Assembly: GCA_964036275.1 (NCBI GenBank)
Contig: OZ038436.1
Location: 6,730,482-6,794,481 of the forward strand
Length of the DNA: 64,000 nt
DNA from: Litoditis marina
Lineage: Eukaryota > Nematoda > Chromadorea > Rhabditida > Rhabditidae
Direction of reading: 5' to 3'
The position numbers and the translations under genes were made by a program. A model generated the notes under the pieces. That model worked only from the letters and a program-made list of their open reading frames with translations, was not told the origin of the DNA and made no database searches. Of this stretch, positions 23,501-38,500 are shown piece by piece (position 1 is the stretch's first letter; each line of letters starts with the position of its first letter).

Positions 23501-26500
23501 ATTGGTGAAACAGAGTATAGTCAGTGCCACTCATCTGCTCACAGGTTCGAATCCCGTCAGAGACGGTTGAAAACTACATATATTTCGGTTTTAAGACAGT
23601 TCGATGTTTCATTCACCGTATATATTGTTTGCTGGTTGTTGGATTCAATAAAAGGCAATAAACAAAACAAAAAACAAATAAACAAACTGACCGCAATACT
23701 GCTTAGGGCCGAGCAAATCTTCTGATAGAACCTCTCAACCTCCAGTGCTGGAGTCAGAATTGTCAACCACGTTTTTGGATACGTGTTGATGTTCCTGAAA
23801 AATCGCCGTAAATGAAATGGATTCTGACCGGCTTTTTGATCTACCTGATCTTATTTAGTAACCTTTTATTGGTTATCTGAATAGGTTACCTAAGACTAAA
23901 ATGTTCTATACACGCAGAAATCACACATCAGCTAACTATATTAGAGCCCTGATTATTATTAGAAATGAATAAAACAATGTTCACTAAGAAATGACACGTT
24001 CTACAAACTACATAAACCCGATTATTACAAATTTGCCCATATAGTGGGGCTAAATATATAAATTCATGTCGCTCGCAAGAATCGAACCAGCGAGCAAAAG
24101 TTTCGTACCAGGGCGCTAACCACTGCGCTATTAGAGCACATAACACGCAAGCTTTGGAATCGAAGACTTGTGTGCGTACACAGCGGAAAGTGAGATATAC
24201 AGTACCCTCTCACCTTTCCGTTGGCGACGACTATACTATTGACTTGGCCATGAATAAACGTTGCCCAACTAAACTAGAACTAACCACTATACATACTCAT
24301 ATATCAAAGAGGTGAAACTATTCTTTCAAATTTGGCCAAATATTTCAACAACTCTACCAAATTATAATTCTACAACAATCACACTTTATGGCAACCTTTT
24401 CGGCTGTATTGCATGAGTAATTGTACTTTGTACACAAGACGGTGTCTATAACAATTTGGCGTCCACTCCACAGTTTTATAGTATCCCTGAAACATCGCAG
24501 TGCGCCAACCATTCTTAACTCAACCAAAATCTAAACTTTTACAGATATTCGGTAAAATTACTTGCACCACACGTTTTCTTTTAAAATCTAGCAACAATAG
24601 TTAAACAGGTTCACAAAAAAAGTTCATTGCCTACAACTTGGCATTATTGATTAAAAATTCAGTCAGTTCAACCTTTACACACACAAAAATCAATTTAATC
24701 TTACATTTATTGAAATAAGTGTTTCTACCCCTGAATTATAGAGAAAAACATGAAAAGTTTCAACTGACTCTGTGGAGAAAACGGGTTGTTTCGCGAAACC
24801 GAGTACACAGGCCTTCAACAGATGCCACATGTGGCGAACCATTTCAGTTATGTACATTGTACGCTGAAATCAACGAGGTCAAAGATCAAAATACCATAAA
24901 AAAGGTTATACTAATCGACAAAAAGCAGTCTTTTTTTCATTCAGACACGTGAAAATTATTGATTTTGCACCAAAAATGAAAAAATGTTGAAATGTTCTCG
25001 TTTTGTAGGCGAAAAAGTAGTCCCTTCTTCGAATTTTTCCGACTATTCGTACAACTTTACTGGAATATGCAAACGTTCCAATAGAAAATACTACTATAAA
25101 CGAAACGTTGATAGCCCACGAGAAAGTTGGAACGAAAGTTGAAGTATAAAATGTTCGTGGTAACAGTATTAAACTAGACAAGTTATCAAAATAAACCTTT
25201 TGAGTAAAATGTTAAATTACGTTGTACAGCTCATGTTAAAACAGCTATTTGCTACCGAGGCCACTCAAAATCGGTCAAATGTCACAGACATTCATTAAAA
25301 GAAGCACCACGCCGGTGTACAGTTTTGATTACAATGTTCGATCTCCAATGAAAAAAAAACGCTAACCTGATAAATGAGAAGATAGTCGCAACAATTCTCG
25401 TTCTGTTCGAATGAAATGACATCTTCTTTGGCCAATTCCGATAGGCCACTGAAATGTTTCACACAGTTTTTAAAGAGTTTCCTATTGGAAAATCCGGGTT
25501 TCAGTAGTAGTTTGCGTAGCATATAATATATAAGCGACATTTATGGTGGAATGTTACAAATTTCGAAAGCACCAAAATGAGAAAAAGGTTGCAAACAACT
25601 ATTGATGAATGGTACTGCGTGCCGCCATTTCTAGAACTGGTATAAAACATTGAAATCATACCCAAGTAAGGTCCGACTAAGCGACAATAAGTAATCCGTT
25701 TTTAGATGTGAACACGTGAAAATGTAGGATTTTTCCTCAAAAGTAGACCGATTTTCATCATTTCGGCTAAAAAGTAGTCCGTTTTTTGAACCTTTCTGAC
25801 TATTCGGACAACCTTACTGGTGTATGATTGAAATCCAATTGTTTTTCTTAGTTTTTAGGAGATTTTCAGCTGAAAACCAAACGAGAACCTCAACAAAAAC
25901 TGGCCAAAACCAATCGTTTTGTATCTAGGCCCCAAACCACCTTGGGACCACCAAAAACACGAAAACATACATAATACAAACGGCAAAACCTAGATAAACT
26001 GTATTCGGTACCAACAACTCCAGAAAAACCTCGAAAACCCCCGAAAAACGTACAAAAACTCGGCATTTCGCAGAGATTTGGCGAGAATGTATCGATGTAA
26101 TTTGGCGGGCATTCCGAGTCCCAATCCATTCCACAGATCCAATACACTTTGACGCGGATCCCGGGGAACCATTTCCGAGGAAATCTCGTACCATTCGGTT
26201 ATCAACTGAAAACTATTGGTTTGTAATCGGTTCTTTATTTGAACAAATATATTTGTGTCACTACGACGTTTTGGATTAGGGTTGTTAAACTCGAACTCGA
26301 AACTCGACTCGACTCGAAAAAACTCGAAAATTTTCGAGTTGAGTCGAACTCGAAACTCGAAAACTCGAAATTTCTCAAAACTCGAAAACTCGAAAACTCG
26401 AAAACTCGAAATTTTCCAAAAACGCGACAACTCGAAAACTCGAAAACTCGAAATTTCCCAAAACTCAAAAACTCGAAAACTCGAAAACTCGAAATTTCCC

Positions 26501-29500
26501 AAAACTCGAAAACTCGAAAACTCGAAAACTCGAAATTTTGAACGCGAAAACTCGAAAATCCAAATTTCGGACTCGAAAAATGTCTATTTTGGGTCCAAAA
26601 ACACTCAAAACTCGACTCGACTCGAAAAAACTCGAAAATTTTCGAGTTGAGTCGAACTCGAAACTCGAAAACTCGAAATTTCCCAAAACTCAAAAACTCG
26701 AAAACTCGAAAACTCGAAATTTCCCAAAACTCAAAAACTCGAAAACTCGAAAACTCGAAATTTCCCAAAACTCGAAAACTCGATAACTCGATAACTCGAA
26801 ATTTCCCAAAACTCGAAAACTCGAAAACTCGAAATTTCCCAAAACTCGAAAACTCGAAAACTCGAAAACTCGAAATTTTGAACTCGATTAACAACCCTAT
26901 TTTGGATGTTTTAGTTATATTAATGTGCTTGGTAAAAGATAAACTCAAACATAGTATCGACCCTTCAAGACATTGGTACACTGTAACGAATATGTAGGTT
27001 GTATTTAGATCTGGGAATAGCGAAAGACTCTGTAGCAAAGGTAACCGTGCAACTTTACAAAATAAATGCCTCACAGGCGCAGAAACATTACGGTTATCAA
27101 CTAAAAATGGAGAATATGTAGTCAGACAATTCCCAGCCACTTTTGTAGCAGCCTCGACGAGAGAGTGTGCAGGTCAGAGAGACGCAGATATCTGCGGCCT
27201 CATTGACCTGTATGCTCTCTCGCTTTTGTAGCCATACGTAAACAAGTTTCACATCTGGTCACTGAAGGGAGCATGTGCAACACCAAAAAGTAAGTATGTG
27301 TAGCTAAAAATGTCGTCTTTTGGTCACCACTCATAGTTTCTCGGATAGATTGTCCCGAAAATGACTATGCGTCGATGGAAATCTGGCAAAAGTGAGCTTC
27401 TGCCAGTAGTGAAATTAGGGGGTGTTCACGTATGTTTGTAGCTGACCAATCGCAGAAAATTAGCGCCAATCGTTCCGAGTGGTTTGTAGTTCGAACTGGG
27501 TACAAAATGCAGGAATTGCCAATCTAGGTGCAGTTTTCTATGTCAACATAACAGTATGCTTGATTTACGAATTTTAGTTTTAACGGTCAGTTAGTTTTAA
27601 CGGTGACCGGGCCGGGTTTCGGTCATGTTCAGGTTACCTATTGAGGTCGCGCCTAAAGAAAGTAGTTTCAAGAATTTGATGCGATTTATGCAAAAGTTCG
27701 ACACATGACCCTTGACTCCTACCAAAAAGATCGATATACGGTATTTGACCTACCGTCTCGTACATTCCTCGAACGTGTTCTGGTGTATAGTTCTGGAGTG
27801 CCAGCGGCTTCTTTGTATGACCGGGTTCAAAAGCGACGGGGTCCATTCTGAAAGAGGAATAATAAACTAATTTACATTATTATTATTTATTACTATTATT
27901 GACTCTATTTAGTCATGCTCATTCAAAATCCGAACAATTACAAGTGGAAATGGCTAGAGCGAGAGATTGGACAGAGCTCTATTTAGTCATGCTCATTCAA
28001 AATCCGAACAATTACAAGTGGAAATGGCTAGAGCGAGAGATTGGACAGAGCTCTATTTAGTCATGCTCATTCAAAATCCGAACAATTACAAGTGGAAATG
28101 GCTAGAGCGAGAGATTGGACAGAGCTCTATTTAGTCATGCTCATTCAAAATCCGAACAATTACAAGTGGAAATGGCTAGAGCGAGAGATTGGACAGAGCT
28201 CTATTTAGTCATGCTCATTCAAAATCCGAACAATTACAAGTGGAAATGGCTAGAGCGAGAGATTGGACAGAGCTCTATTTAGTCATGCTCATTCAAAATC
28301 CGAACAATTACAAGTGGAAATGGCTAGAGCGAGAATAGATTGGACAGAGCTCTATTTAGTCATGCTCATTCAAAATCCGAACAATTACAAGTGGAAATGG
28401 CTAGAGCGAGAATAGATTGGACAGAGCTCTATTTAGTCATGCTCATTCAAAATCCGAACAATTACAAGTGGAAATGGCTAGAGCGAGAGATTGGACAGAG
28501 CTCTATTTAGTCATGCTCATTCAAAATCCGAACAATTACAAGTGGAAATGGCTAGAGCGAGAGATTGGACAGAGCTCTATTTAGTCATGCTCATTCAAAA
28601 TCCGAACAATTACAAGTGGAAATGGCTAGAGCGAGAATAGATTGGACAGAGCTCTATTTAGTCATGCTCATTCAAAATCCGAACAATTACAAGTGGAAAT
28701 GGCTAGAGCGAGAATAGATTGGACAGAGCTCTATTTAGTCATGCTCATTCAAAATCCGAACAATTACAAGTGGAAATGGCTAGAGCGAGAGATTGGACAG
28801 AGCTCTATTTAGTCATGCTCATTCAAAATCCGAACAATTACAAGTGGAAATGGCTAGAGCGAGAGATTGGACAGAGCTCTATTTAGTCATGCTCATTCAA
28901 AATCCGAACAATTACAAGTGGAAATGGCTAGAGCGAGAGATTGGACAGAGCTCTATTTAGTCATGCTCATTCAAAATCCGAACAATTACAAGTGGAAATG
29001 GCTAGAGCGAGAATAGATTGGACAGAGCTCTATTTAGTCATGCTCATTCAAAATCCGAACAATTACAAGTGGAAATGGCTAGAGCGAGAATAGATTGGAC
29101 AGAGCTCTATTTAGTCATGCTCATTCAAAATCCGAACAATTACAAGTGGAAATGGCTAGAGCGAGAGATTGGACAGAGCTCTATTTAGTCATGCTCATTC
29201 AAAATCCGAACAATTACAAGTGGAAATGGCTAGAGCGAGAGATTGGACAGAGCTCTATTTAGTCATGCTCATTCAAAATCCGAACAATTACAAGTGGAAA
29301 TGGCTAGAGCGAGAGATTGGACAGAGCTCTATTTAGTCATGCTCATTCAAAATCCGAACAATTACAAGTGGAAATGGCTAGAGCGAGAATAGATTGGACA
29401 GAGCTCTATTTAGTCATGCTCATTCAAAATCCGAACAATTACAAGTGGAAATGGCTAGAGCGAGAGATTGGACAGAGCTCTATTTAGTCATGCTCATTCA

Positions 29501-32500
29501 AAATCCGAACAATTACAAGTGGAAATGGCTAGAGCGAGAGATTGGACAGAGCTCTATTTAGTCATGCTCATTCAAAATCCGAACAATTACAAGTGGAAAT
29601 GGCTAGAGCGAGAGATTGGACAGAGCTCTATTTAGTCATGCTCATTCAAAATCCGAACAATTACAAGTGGAAATGGCTAGAGCGAGAGATTGGACAGAGC
29701 TCTATTTAGTCATGCTCATTCAAAATCCGAACAATTACAAGTGGAAATGGCTAGAGCGAGAGATTGGACAGAGCTCTATTTAGTCATGCTCATTCAAAAT
29801 CCGAACAATTACAAGTGGAAATGGCTAGAGCGAGAGATTGGACAGAGCTCTATTTAGTCATGCTCATTCAAAATCCGAACAATTACAAGTGGAAATGGCT
29901 AGAGCGAGAGATTGGACAGAGCTCTATTTAGTCATGCTCATTCAAAATCCGAACAATTACAAGTGGAAATGGCTAGAGCGAGAGATTGGACAGAGCTCTA
30001 TTTAGTCATGCTCATTCAAAATCCGAACAATTACAAGTGGAAATGGCTAGAGCGAGAGATTGGACAGAGCTCTATTTAGTCATGCTCATTCAAAATCCGA
30101 ACAATTACAAGTGGAAATGGCTAGAGCGAGAGATTGGACAGAGCTCTATTTAGTCATGCTCATTCAAAATCCGAACAATTACAAGTGGAAATGGCTAGAG
30201 CGAGAGATTGGACAGAGCTCTATTTAGTCATGCTCATTCAAAATCCGAACAATTACAAGTGGAAATGGCTAGAGCGAGAGATTGGACAGAGCTCTATTTA
30301 GTCATGCTCATTCAAAATCCGAACAATTACAAGTGGAAATGGCTAGAGCGAGAGATTGGACAGAGCTCTATTTAGTCATGCTCATTCAAAATCCGAACAA
30401 TTACAAGTGGAAATGGCTAGAGCGAGAGATTGGACAGAGCTCTATTTAGTCATGCTCATTCAAAATCCGAACAATTACAAGTGGAAATGGCTAGAGCGAG
30501 AGATTGGACAGAGCTCTATTTAGTCATGCTCATTCAAAATCCGAACAATTACAAGTGGAAATGGCTAGAGCGAGAGATTGGACAGAGCTCTATTTAGTCA
30601 TGCTCATTCAAAATCCGAACAATTACAAGTGGAAATGGCTAGAGCGAGAGATTGGACAGAGCTCTATTTAGTCATGCTCATTCAAAATCCGAACAATTAC
30701 AAGTGGAAATGGCTAGAGCGAGAGATTGGACAGAGCTCTATTTAGTCATGCTCATTCAAAATCCGAACAATTACAAGTGGAAATGGCTAGAGCGAGAGAT
30801 TGGACAGAGCTCTATTTAGTCATGCTCATTCAAAATCCGAACAATTACAAGTGGAAATGGCTAGAGCGAGAGATTGGACAGAGCTCTATTTAGTCATGCT
30901 CATTCAAAATCCGAACAATTACAAGTGGAAATGGCTAGAGCGAGAGATTGGACAGAGCTCTATTTAGTCATGCTCATTCAAAATCCGAACAATTACAAGT
31001 GGAAATGGCTAGAGCGAGAGATTGGACAGAGCTCTATTTAGTCATGCTCATTCAAAATCCGAACAATTACAAGTGGAAATGGCTAGAGCGAGAGATTGGA
31101 CAGAGCTCTATTTAGTCATGCTCATTCAAAATCCGAACAATTACAAGTGGAAATGGCTAGAGCGAGAGATTGGACAGAGCTCTATTTAGTCATGCTCATT
31201 CAAAATCCGAACAATTACAAGTGGAAATGGCTAGAGCGAGAGATTGGACAGAGCTCTATTTAGTCATGCTCATTCAAAATCCGAACAATTACAAGTGGAA
31301 ATGGCTAGAGCGAGAGATTGGACAGAGCTCTATTTAGTCATGCTCATTCAAAATCCGAACAATTACAAGTGGAAATGGCTAGAGCGAGAGATTGGACAGA
31401 GCTCTATTTAGTCATGCTCATTCAAAATCCGAACAATTACAAGTGGAAATGGCTAGAGCGAGAGATTGGACAGAGCTCTATTTAGTCATGCTCATTCAAA
31501 ATCCGAACAATTACAAGTGGAAATGGCTAGAGCGAGAGATTGGACAGAGCTCTATTTAGTCATGCTCATTCAAAATCCGAACAATTACAAGTGGAAATGG
31601 CTAGAGCGAGAGATTGGACAGAGCTCTATTTAGTCATGCTCATTCAAAATCCGAACAATTACAAGTGGAAATGGCTAGAGCGAGAGATTGGACAGAGCTC
31701 TATTTAGTCATGCTCATTCAAAATCCGAACAATTACAAGTGGAAATGGCTAGAGCGAGAGATTGGACAGAGCTCTATTTAGTCATGCTCATTCAAAATCC
31801 GAACAATTACAAGTGGAAATGGCTAGAGCGAGAGATTGGACAGAGCTCTATTTAGTCATGCTCATTCAAAATCCGAACAATTACAAGTGGAAATGGCTAG
31901 AGCGAGAATAGATTGGACAGAGCTCTATTTAGTCATGCTCATTCAAAATCCGAACAATTACAAGTGGAAATGGCTAGAGCGAGAGATTGGACAGAGCTCT
32001 ATTTAGTCATGCTCATTCAAAATCCGAACAATTACAAGTGGAAATGGCTAGAGCGAGAGATTGGACAGAGCTCTATTTAGTCATGCTCATTCAAAATCCG
32101 AACAATTACAAGTGGAAATGGCTAGAGCGAGAGATTGGACAGAGCTCTATTTAGTCATGCTCATTCAAAATCCGAACAATTACAAGTGGAAATGGCTAGA
32201 GCGAGAGATTGGACAGAGCTCTATTTAGTCATGCTCATTCAAAATCCGAACAATTACAAGTGGAAATGGCTAGAGCGAGAGATTGGACAGAGCTCTATTT
32301 AGTCATGCTCATTCAAAATCCGAACAATTACAAGTGGAAATGGCTAGAGCGAGAGATTGGACAGAGCTCTATTTAGTCATGCTCATTCAAAATCCGAACA
32401 ATTACAAGTGGAAATGGCTAGAGCGAGAGATTGGACAGAGCTCTATTTAGTCATGCTCATTCAAAATCCGAACAATTACAAGTGGAAATGGCTAGAGCGA

Positions 32501-35500
32501 GAATAGATTGGACAGAGCTCTATTTAGTCATGCTCATTCAAAATCCGAACAATTACAAGTGGAAATGGCTAGAGCGAGAGATTGGACAGAGCTCTATTTA
32601 GTCATGCTCATTCAAAATCCGAACAATTACAAGTGGAAATGGCTAGAGCGAGAATAGATTGGACAGAGCTCTATTTAGTCATGCTCATTCAAAATCCGAA
32701 CAATTACAAGTGGAAATGGCTAGAGCGAGAATAGATTGGACAGAGCTCTATTTAGTCATGCTCATTCAAAATCCGAACAATTACAAGTGGAAATGGCTAG
32801 AGCGAGAGATTGGACAGAGCTCTATTTAGTCATGCTCATTCAAAATCCGAACAATTACAAGTGGAAATGGCTAGAGCGAGAGATTGGACAGAGCTCTATT
32901 TAGTCATGCTCATTCAAAATCCGAACAATTACAAGTGGAAATGGCTAGAGCGAGAGATTGGACAGAGCTCTATTTAGTCATGCTCATTCAAAATCCGAAC
33001 AATTACAAGTGGAAATGGCTAGAGCGAGAGATTGGACAGAGCTCTATTTAGTCATGCTCATTCAAAATCCGAACAATTACAAGTGGAAATGGCTAGAGCG
33101 AGAGATTGGACAGAGCTCTATTTAGTCATGCTCATTCAAAATCCGAACAATTACAAGTGGAAATGGCTAGAGCGAGAGATTGGACAGAGCTCTATTTAGT
33201 CATGCTCATTCAAAATCCGAACAATTACAAGTGGAAATGGCTAGAGCGAGAGATTGGACAGAGCTCTATTTAGTCATGCTCATTCAAAATCCGAACAATT
33301 ACAAGTGGAAATGGCTAGAGCGAGAGATTGGACAGAGCTCTATTTAGTCATGCTCATTCAAAATCCGAACAATTACAAGTGGAAATGGCTAGAGCGAGAG
33401 ATTGGACAGAGCTCTATTTAGTCATGCTCATTCAAAATCCGAACAATTACAAGTGGAAATGGCTAGAGCGAGAGATTGGACAGAGCTCTATTTAGTCATG
33501 CTCATTCAAAATCCGAACAATTACAAGTGGAAATGGCTAGAGCGAGAGATTGGACAGAGCTCTATTTAGTCATGCTCATTCAAAATCCGAACAATTACAA
33601 GTGGAAATGGCTAGAGCGAGAGATTGGACAGAGCTCTATTTAGTCATGCTCATTCAAAATCCGAACAATTACAAGTGGAAATGGCTAGAGCGAGAGATTG
33701 GACAGAGCTCTATTTAGTCATGCTCATTCAAAATCCGAACAATTACAAGTGGAAATGGCTAGAGCGAGAGATTGGACAGAGCTCTATTTAGTCATGCTCA
33801 TTCAAAATCCGAACAATTACAAGTGGAAATGGCTAGAGCGAGAGATTGGACAGAGCTCTATTTAGTCATGCTCATTCAAAATCCGAACAATTACAAGTGG
33901 AAATGGCTAGAGCGAGAGATTGGACAGAGCTCTATTTAGTCATGCTCATTCAAAATCCGAACAATTACAAGTGGAAATGGCTAGAGCGAGAGATTGGACA
34001 GAGCTCTATTTAGTCATGCTCATTCAAAATCCGAACAATTACAAGTGGAAATGGCTAGAGCGAGAGATTGGACAGAGCTCTATTTAGTCATGCTCATTCA
34101 AAATCCGAACAATTACAAGTGGAAATGGCTAGAGCGAGAATAGATTGGACAGAGCTCTATTTAGTCATGCTCATTCAAAATCCGAACAATTACAAGTGGA
34201 AATGGCTAGAGCGAGAATAGATTGGACAGAGCTCTATTTAGTCATGCTCATTCAAAATCCGAACAATTACAAGTGGAAATGGCTAGAGCGAGAATAGATT
34301 GGACAGAGCTCTATTTAGTCATGCTCATTCAAAATCCGAACAATTACAAGTGGAAATGGCTAGAGCGAGAGATTGGACAGAGCTCTATTTAGTCATGCTC
34401 ATTCAAAATCCGAACAATTACAAGTGGAAATGGCTAGAGCGAGAATAGATTGGACAGAGCTCTATTTAGTCATGCTCATTCAAAATCCGAACAATTACAA
34501 GTGGAAATGGCTAGAGCGAGAATAGATTGGACAGAGCTCTATTTAGTCATGCTCATTCAAAATCCGAACAATTACAAGTGGAAATGGCTAGAGCGAGAAT
34601 AGATTGGACAGAGCTCTATTTAGTCATGCTCATTCAAAATCCGAACAATTACAAGTGGAAATGGCTAGAGCGAGAGATTGGACAGAGCTCTATTTAGTCA
34701 TGCTCATTCAAAATCCGAACAATTACAAGTGGAAATGGCTAGAGCGAGAGATTGGACAGAGCTCTATTTAGTCATGCTCATTCAAAATCCGAACAATTAC
34801 AAGTGGAAATGGCTAGAGCGAGAATAGATTGGACAGAGCTCTATTTAGTCATGCTCATTCAAAATCCGAACAATTACAAGTGGAAATGGCTAGAGCGAGA
34901 GATTGGACAGAGCTCTATTTAGTCATGCTCATTCAAAATCCGAACAATTACAAGTGGAAATGGCTAGAGCGAGAGATTGGACAGAGCTCTATTTAGTCAT
35001 GCTCATTCAAAATCCGAACAATTACAAGTGGAAATGGCTAGAGCGAGAATAGATTGGACAGAGCTCTATTTAGTCATGCTCATTCAAAATCCGAACAATT
35101 ACAAGTGGAAATGGCTAGAGCGAGAGATTGGACAGAGCTCTATTTAGTCATGCTCATTCAAAATCCGAACAATTACAAGTGGAAATGGCTAGAGCGAGAG
35201 ATTGGACAGAGCTCTATTTAGTCATGCTCATTCAAAATCCGAACAATTACAAGTGGAAATGGCTAGAGCGAGAGATTGGACAGAGCTCTATTTAGTCATG
35301 CTCATTCAAAATCCGAACAATTACAAGTGGAAATGGCTAGAGCGAGAGATTGGACAGAGCTCTATTTAGTCATGCTCATTCAAAATCCGAACAATTACAA
35401 GTGGAAATGGCTAGAGCGAGAGATTGGACAGAGCTCTATTTAGTCATGCTCATTCAAAATCCGAACAATTACAAGTGGAAATGGCTAGAGCGAGAGATTG

Positions 35501-38500
35501 GACAGAGCTCTATTTAGTCATGCTCATTCAAAATCCGAACAATTACAAGTGGAAATGGCTAGAGCGAGAGATTGGACAGAGCTCTATTTAGTCATGCTCA
35601 TTCAAAATCCGAACAATTACAAGTGGAAATGGCTAGAGCGAGAATAGATTGGACAGAGCTCTATTTAGTCATGCTCATTCAAAATCCGAACAATTACAAG
35701 TGGAAATGGCTAGAGCGAGAATAGATTGGACAGAGCTCTATTTAGTCATGCTCATTCAAAATCCGAACAATTACAAGTGGAAATGGCTAGAGCGAGAGAT
35801 TGGACAGAGCTCTATTTAGTCATGCTCATTCAAAATCCGAACAATTACAAGTGGAAATGGCTAGAGCGAGAATAGATTGGACAGAGCTCTATTTAGTCAT
35901 GCTCATTCAAAATCCGAACAATTACAAGTGGAAATGGCTAGAGCGAGAGATTGGACAGAGCTCTATTTAGTCATGCTCATTCAAAATCCGAACAATTACA
36001 AGTGGAAATGGCTAGAGCGAGAGATTGGACAGAGCTCTATTTAGTCATGCTCATTCAAAATCCGAACAATTACAAGTGGAAATGGCTAGAGCGAGAGATT
36101 GGACAGAGCTCTATTTAGTCATGCTCATTCAAAATCCGAACAATTACAAGTGGAAATGGCTAGAGCGAGAGATTGGACAGAGCTCTATTTAGTCATGCTC
36201 ATTCAAAATCCGAACAATTACAAGTGGAAATGGCTAGAGCGAGAGATTGGACAGAGCTCTATTTAGTCATGCTCATTCAAAATCCGAACAATTACAAGTG
36301 GAAATGGCTAGAGCGAGAGATTGGACAGAGCTCTATTTAGTCATGCTCATTCAAAATCCGAACAATTACAAGTGGAAATGGCTAGAGCGAGAGATTGGAC
36401 AGAGCTCTATTTAGTCATGCTCATTCAAAATCCGAACAATTACAAGTGGAAATGGCTAGAGCGAGAGATTGGACAGAGCTCTATTTAGTCATGCTCATTC
36501 AAAATCCGAACAATTACAAGTGGAAATGGCTAGAGCGAGAGATTGGACAGAGCTCTATTTAGTCATGCTCATTCAAAATCCGAACAATTACAAGTGGAAA
36601 TGGCTAGAGCGAGAGATTGGACAGAGCTCTATTTAGTCATGCTCATTCAAAATCCGAACAATTACAAGTGGAAATGGCTAGAGCGAGAATAGATTGGACA
36701 GAGCTCTATTTAGTCATGCTCATTCAAAATCCGAACAATTACAAGTGGAAATGGCTAGAGCGAGAGATTGGACAGAGCTCTATTTAGTCATGCTCATTCA
36801 AAATCCGAACAATTACAAGTGGAAATGGCTAGAGCGAGAATAGATTGGACAGAGCTCTATTTAGTCATGCTCATTCAAAATCCGAACAATTACAAGTGGA
36901 AATGGCTAGAGCGAGAGATTGGACAGAGCTCTATTTAGTCATGCTCATTCAAAATCCGAACAATTACAAGTGGAAATGGCTAGAGCGAGAATAGATTGGA
37001 CAGAGCTCTATTTAGTCATGCTCATTCAAAATCCGAACAATTACAAGTGGAAATGGCTAGAGCGAGAGATTGGACAGAGCTCTATTTAGTCATGCTCATT
37101 CAAAATCCGAACAATTACAAGTGGAAATGGCTAGAGCGAGAGATTGGACAGAGCTCTATTTAGTCATGCTCATTCAAAATCCGAACAATTACAAGTGGAA
37201 ATGGCTAGAGCGAGAATAGATTGGACAGAGCTCTATTTAGTCATGCTCATTCAAAATCCGAACAATTACAAGTGGAAATGGCTAGAGCGAGAGATTGGAC
37301 AGAGCTCTATTTAGTCATGCTCATTCAAAATCCGAACAATTACAAGTGGAAATGGCTAGAGCGAGAGATTGGACAGAGCTCTATTTAGTCATGCTCATTC
37401 AAAATCCGAACAATTACAAGTGGAAATGGCTAGAGCGAGAATAGATTGGACAGAGCTCTATTTAGTCATGCTCATTCAAAATCCGAACAATTACAAGTGG
37501 AAATGGCTAGAGCGAGAGATTGGACAGAGCTCTATTTAGTCATGCTCATTCAAAATCCGAACAATTACAAGTGGAAATGGCTAGAGCGAGAGATTGGACA
37601 GAGCTCTATTTAGTCATGCTCATTCAAAATCCGAACAATTACAAGTGGAAATGGCTAGAGCGAGAGATTGGACAGAGCTCTATTTAGTCTATTTAGCTCT
37701 ATTTAGCAAACAAATGTATTGTTCTTTTTTTGTTGCACACTCATTCACAACATCGTATTGTTCACTTTTTGCAGAAAACGGTGAAACCGAACAGAACTCA
37801 CACACTTCCTGGTCCCCCACTTTTTACAAATTGTTCTCTTTTTGCTAGTTGTACTAGTACAACCACTTCTAGAGTTGACTTAGAAAAACGATTTCTGAAT
37901 AGTGGTGACTATAAAACATCCTGATATCTGAAAGTTCCAGGTTTTCAAACGATGTGATCCTGAAATATTCAAAAAACAGCTTCTTTCCGCTTCCGTAATT
38001 GAAATCTGAGCATTGTGAAAAATCTGCGTCATTACAGTAAGAAAGTATTTTCTCCATTGGCGCGAACGGGCGCCAGCCATTGGCACCAGATACAGAACAT
38101 GTTACTCTAATTAGTAACAAATAACTTGGAATGAATGACCTCGACCAATTAGCACAATTTTCGACTGTTTTTTTTGGTTCAGAAACACTATTTTCAATTT
38201 TGGCGCCAATTGGCGGATAAATTACCGTTTTGGCGCAGAATGTCGAAGAAATGTTGCTATCCAAGCCATATTCGTTAACTATGACCATAGTTCGAACATC
38301 TGTGGAACATTTCGCTCGTTACCCTACTTGCCTGGCGTTGTTCTAATTTGGCGCCACCGGGCGCCAGCGTTTGGCGCCAAATATAAATTACTCTAATTAG
38401 TAACAAAAAACTTGGAATGAATGGCCTCGACCAATTAGCACAATTTATGACTGTTTTTTGGTTCAGAAACCCTAATTTCAATTTTGGCGCCAATTGGCGG

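Noticed and set aside
25990..27140. A 301-codon minus-strand open frame and several plus-strand frames
   Set aside because: They are low-complexity readings of the AACTCGAA minisatellite on both strands. Only the USP exon 26,054-26,205 inside this region is supported.
27903..37705. CRISPR-like or protein-repeat array
   Set aside because: Units are directly abutting with no variable spacers, the period is 74/77 bp so the frame changes, and every frame meets stops within one or two units.
37869..38288. A 139-codon frame duplicated exactly at 53,339-53,758
   Set aside because: Its identity is explained by the inverted duplication. No splice sites, homology or codon pattern support a protein.
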